A model generated the notes under the pieces. That model made no database searches. It saw only the letters and a list, made by a program, of their open reading frames with translations, and was not told where the DNA came from. From positions 25,299 through 59,623 of the forward strand of contig JAUNLC010000007.1 of assembly GCA_030532465.1 (NCBI GenBank): a stretch of DNA of 34,325 nucleotides, written 5' to 3'. Origin of the DNA: Campylobacter sp. (GTDB taxonomy: Bacteria; Campylobacterota; Campylobacteria; Campylobacterales; Campylobacteraceae). Made by a program: the position numbers and the translations under genes. Shown piece after piece: positions 32,680-34,325 of this stretch. Numbering within the stretch: position 1 is the first letter of the stretch; each line of letters opens with the position of its first letter.

Positions 32680-33530
32680 AAAACACTCCTGTTTTGTAAA
32701 TTTTTTAAAAGTATTATCTCATCCGCCCAGATACTTTCGTCAATCGTCTCAAGTATGAGCGGGATGTCGTCTATCCTATCGTCGTTCATGATGTTTTCAA
32801 AGGTCTCAAGCCCCAAAAATCCCTTGCCGAGGCTCTCGTGTCTATCTTTTTTAGAGCCTATGCCGAATTTTGAATCGTTTAGATGCATACCGCTTAGGTA
32901 TTTAAATCCTATGAGCTCGTCAAATTCGCGCATGGTTTTTTCGTAACCCTGCTTGGATTTTATGTCATATCCCGCAGAAAATGTGTGACAGGTATCAAGG
33001 CAAACGCCTATGCGAGATTTGTCGTTGCATTTATTTATGAGGTATGCAAGATGTTCGAATTTAAAGCCGAGATTACTTCCTTGACCTGCGGTGTTTTCTA
33101 TCACAAGCTTTACGTTTGCGCTATTTTCAAGGATGAAATTTATAGAATTTGCGATGTGATCTAAACAGGCTTCGGTTGAAATTTCTTTTAAGTGCGAGCC
33201 GGGGTGAAAATTTATAAGCTCAAGTCCAAGCTCCTCAACTCTTGCCACTTCGTCTAAGAAAGCGTCTATGGAAATTTGGCGTTTCTCGTCGTCAAAATGT
33301 CCTAAATTTATAAGGTAGCTATTGTGCGGCAAGACGTGCTTGGGACTTATCTTTGCAAGGCGCAAATTCTCTTTAAATTTGGTTATATTTTCTTGCGTCA
33401 ACGGCTTTGCGTTCCATTGACGTTGATTTTTCACGAATAACGCAAATGCATTTGCGCCGATTTTCATCGCATTTAAAGGCGCATTTTCTACGCCGCCGCT
33501 AGCGCTTACGTGCGCTCCGATATACTTCAT
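32676..33530 (-). CDS. nfo: Endonuclease IV, AP-site repair
   Basis: Endonuclease IV cleaves DNA 5' to abasic sites in base excision repair. At 284 residues the protein keeps the E. coli numbering of the trinuclear zinc ligands: His69, His109, Glu145, Asp179, His182, His216, Asp229, His231 and Glu261 are all present. The family signatures [13 protein letters not shown] and [12 protein letters not shown] are easily read. The gene shares one base with the lipoprotein gene upstream and four with fadL downstream, so repair and lipid-uptake genes are translated from one message. Confidence 0.96.
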   Translation of the reverse strand: MKYIGAHVSASGGVENAPLNAMKIGANAFALFVKNQRQWNAKPLTQENITKFKENLRLAKISPKHVLPHNSYLINLGHFDDEKRQISIDAFLDEVARVEELGLELINFHPGSHLKEISTEACLDHIANSINFILENSANVKLVIENTAGQGSNLGFKFEHLAYLINKCNDKSRIGVCLDTCHTFSAGYDIKSKQGYEKTMREFDELIGFKYLSGMHLNDSKFGIGSKKDRHESLGKGFLGLETFENIMNDDRIDDIPLILETIDESIWADEIILLKNLQNRSVL

Positions 33531-34006
33531 TAAAGCTCTTTTATTATTATTTTTATACGGTTTTTTGTGTCGTAAAAACTTGTGAGGTTATTACAAACCT
33601 CATATTTTAATGAATATTTGCTTATATCTTGTTTGAACCCGCACGAATTTGTTTCTAAATTCGCCTTGTCGTATATCGGTTGCCTTTGCAAAATTTCGCT
33701 AAAAAGCTCGTCGTAATGCTCATTTGCTAAAAATTTTCTATTGAATTCTCGCTTCTCGTAGCATACTTGATTTGTGCAAATTCTATCGCCTATTTTAATA
33801 TTTAGGGTATTTACTCCCGAGCTATAAATTTGCAAATTTAATGAATTTTTACTCTTGTGCAAAAAGCCGACATCGTTGATTTTGATAGCGGGAGAAAGGA
33901 TGGTGATCTGAAATCCGTTTGACACCTTGGGAGCATTAAGACCGGCGCAACTTGAAAGAAATAACACAGCTAACACAAAAGACAAATTTTTTAATATTTT
34001 CTTCAT
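33530..34006 (-). CDS. Small predicted lipoprotein, function unknown
   Basis: The 158-residue protein has a lipoprotein signal ending in LFLSSCAG (Cys20). The mature part is beta-rich, with no domain I can name. It has four further cysteines arranged as CTNQVC (near 92-97) and two single ones later (NSCGF, YEVCNN), which could form two disulfides in the periplasm. It is the first gene of the nfo-fadL-fadD-AAA operon and overlaps nfo by one base. The ribosome binding site is weak (AAAGAG). Confidence 0.75.
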   Translation of the reverse strand: MKKILKNLSFVLAVLFLSSCAGLNAPKVSNGFQITILSPAIKINDVGFLHKSKNSLNLQIYSSGVNTLNIKIGDRICTNQVCYEKREFNRKFLANEHYDELFSEILQRQPIYDKANLETNSCGFKQDISKYSLKYEVCNNLTSFYDTKNRIKIIIKEL

Positions 34007-34029
34007 CTACAAACTCTTTTCTTAAGCTA

Positions 34030-34059
34030 ATTTTAAATATTGTTAAGATAAAATCACAA
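34030..34059. promoter_or_regulatory. Divergent promoters for tRNA-Glu and the lipoprotein operon
   Basis: On the minus strand TTGTGA (plus 34054-34059) and TAAAAT (34030-34035), 18 bases apart, could drive the lipoprotein-nfo-fadL-fadD operon. On the plus strand TAAAAT at 34049-34054 is a reasonable -10 for the tRNA gene, whose mature end begins 20 bases later. The two would overlap and could interfere. Evidence is by eye only. Confidence 0.4.
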
Positions 34060-34073
34060 TTCCGCAATTTAGT

Positions 34074-34148
34074 GGCCCATTCGTCTAGCGGTTAGGACAT
34101 CGCCCTTTCACGGCGGTAACACGAGTTCGAGTCTCGTATGGGTCACCA
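34074..34148 (+). tRNA. tRNA-Glu (anticodon TTC)
   Basis: The sequence folds as a 75-base cloverleaf with encoded CCA. The acceptor stem GGCCCAT pairs with ATGGGTC with one G-T wobble. The anticodon stem TCGCC/GGCGG carries the loop CTTTCAC with anticodon TTC at 34107-34109, and the T arm CGAG-TTCGAGT-CTCG is standard. It stands alone, with no neighbouring tRNA visible. Confidence 0.97.
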
Positions 34149-34254
34149 TTTTATCAGACATTCTCTTAATGCTTTATTTATTAAACCAAACGACAAATTT
34201 TTGATTTATCTTAAAAACGGTTTTGGAATTTACCCCAAACTTCTATCTTTGTAG

Positions 34255-34260
34255 TATAAT
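34255..34260 (+). promoter_or_regulatory. Predicted -10 box of the gene at the right edge
   Basis: TATAAT, 31 bases before the start codon at 34292, follows a T-rich stretch and has no clear -35. The other bases between the tRNA and this box show nothing I can assign. Confidence 0.5.
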
Positions 34261-34291
34261 TTGACCTTTGATAAATAACTAAAGGTGCAAA

Positions 34292-34325
34292 ATGACATAT
34301 TTTCAGTGTGATTACGCAGGCGGCG
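34292..34325 (+). CDS. Start of a probable threonine aldolase-like PLP enzyme (cut by window edge)
   Basis: Only 11 codons are present, reading MTYFQCDYAGG, with AAAGGTG before the ATG and a TATAAT box upstream. The opening resembles the N-terminus of beta-eliminating lyase/threonine aldolase proteins, which often begin with a Phe-x-x-Asp-Tyr stretch followed by Gly-Ala-His-Pro. The start of a real gene is likely; the product name is a guess from very little sequence. Confidence 0.45.
   Translation, partial: MTYFQCDYAGG

Noticed and set aside
34074-34148. tRNA-Glu as an integration site (att) for a mobile element
   Set aside because: No integrase, no direct repeat of the tRNA 3' end and no foreign-looking genes are visible on either side within the window.

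Overview
The window looks like chromosomal DNA from a Campylobacter, probably a non-thermophilic one (concisus/curvus/rectus/fetus-like). It is AT-rich, with AAATTT runs everywhere and near-consensus TATAAT boxes. It carries close homologues of two C. jejuni gene blocks in near-native order: the fliI-folE-tig-clpP-def-comM-like-nnrD-purN block (Cj0195c to Cj0187c) and the cmeC-cmeB-cmeA-cmeR-ccoG-rpsU-lipoprotein-ligase-dehydrogenase-YajQ block (Cj0365c to Cj0374), followed by relatives of Cj0363c and Cj0377. These correspondences come from memory of the C. jejuni gene order and were not searched. No phage, IS element or CRISPR array was seen.

Layout: 1-1792 (minus) holds partial fliI and folE. 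1926-8916 (plus) is a tightly packed run: tig, clpP, a degenerate GGDEF protein, def, a YifB/ComM ATPase, a bifunctional NAD(P)HX repair enzyme and purN. It ends in a bidirectional hairpin. 8948-16732 (minus) holds ccoG, cmeR and the CmeABC RND efflux operon, with a strong promoter and a CmeR-type palindrome in front of cmeA. 16881-18380 (plus) is a Tat-exported fumarate-reductase-like flavoprotein. rpsU follows with its own promoter and terminator. 18795-23019 is a five-gene operon: HTH/coiled-coil protein, UPF0323 lipoprotein, glutathionylspermidine-synthase-like ATP-grasp ligase, D-2-hydroxyacid dehydrogenase and an unknown protein. Then come YajQ, a HemN-like radical SAM protein, a frameshifted TonB-dependent receptor and a DUF4198 periplasmic protein. 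28168-34006 (minus) is an operon of lipoprotein, endonuclease IV, FadL, acyl-CoA ligase and AAA ATPase. The window closes with tRNA-Glu(TTC) and the first codons of a probable threonine-aldolase-like gene.

The most interesting unit is the lipoprotein/ligase pair. The lipoprotein ends in Gly-Gly, and the translationally coupled next gene encodes an ATP-grasp enzyme from a family whose characterised members activate a C-terminal glycine carboxylate. The same arrangement, a small lipoprotein gene beside a GSPS-like gene, is found in E. coli ygiB-ygiC next to tolC. A lipoprotein C-terminal modification system is therefore a testable hypothesis. Other points worth a look are an AC-repeat frameshift in the TonB receptor, a G9 tract inside an intergenic terminator, a GGDEF protein with a lost active site but an intact I-site, a shared CmeR half-site in the ccoG promoter, and a FadL-FadD pair tied to a DNA-repair gene and an AAA ATPase.
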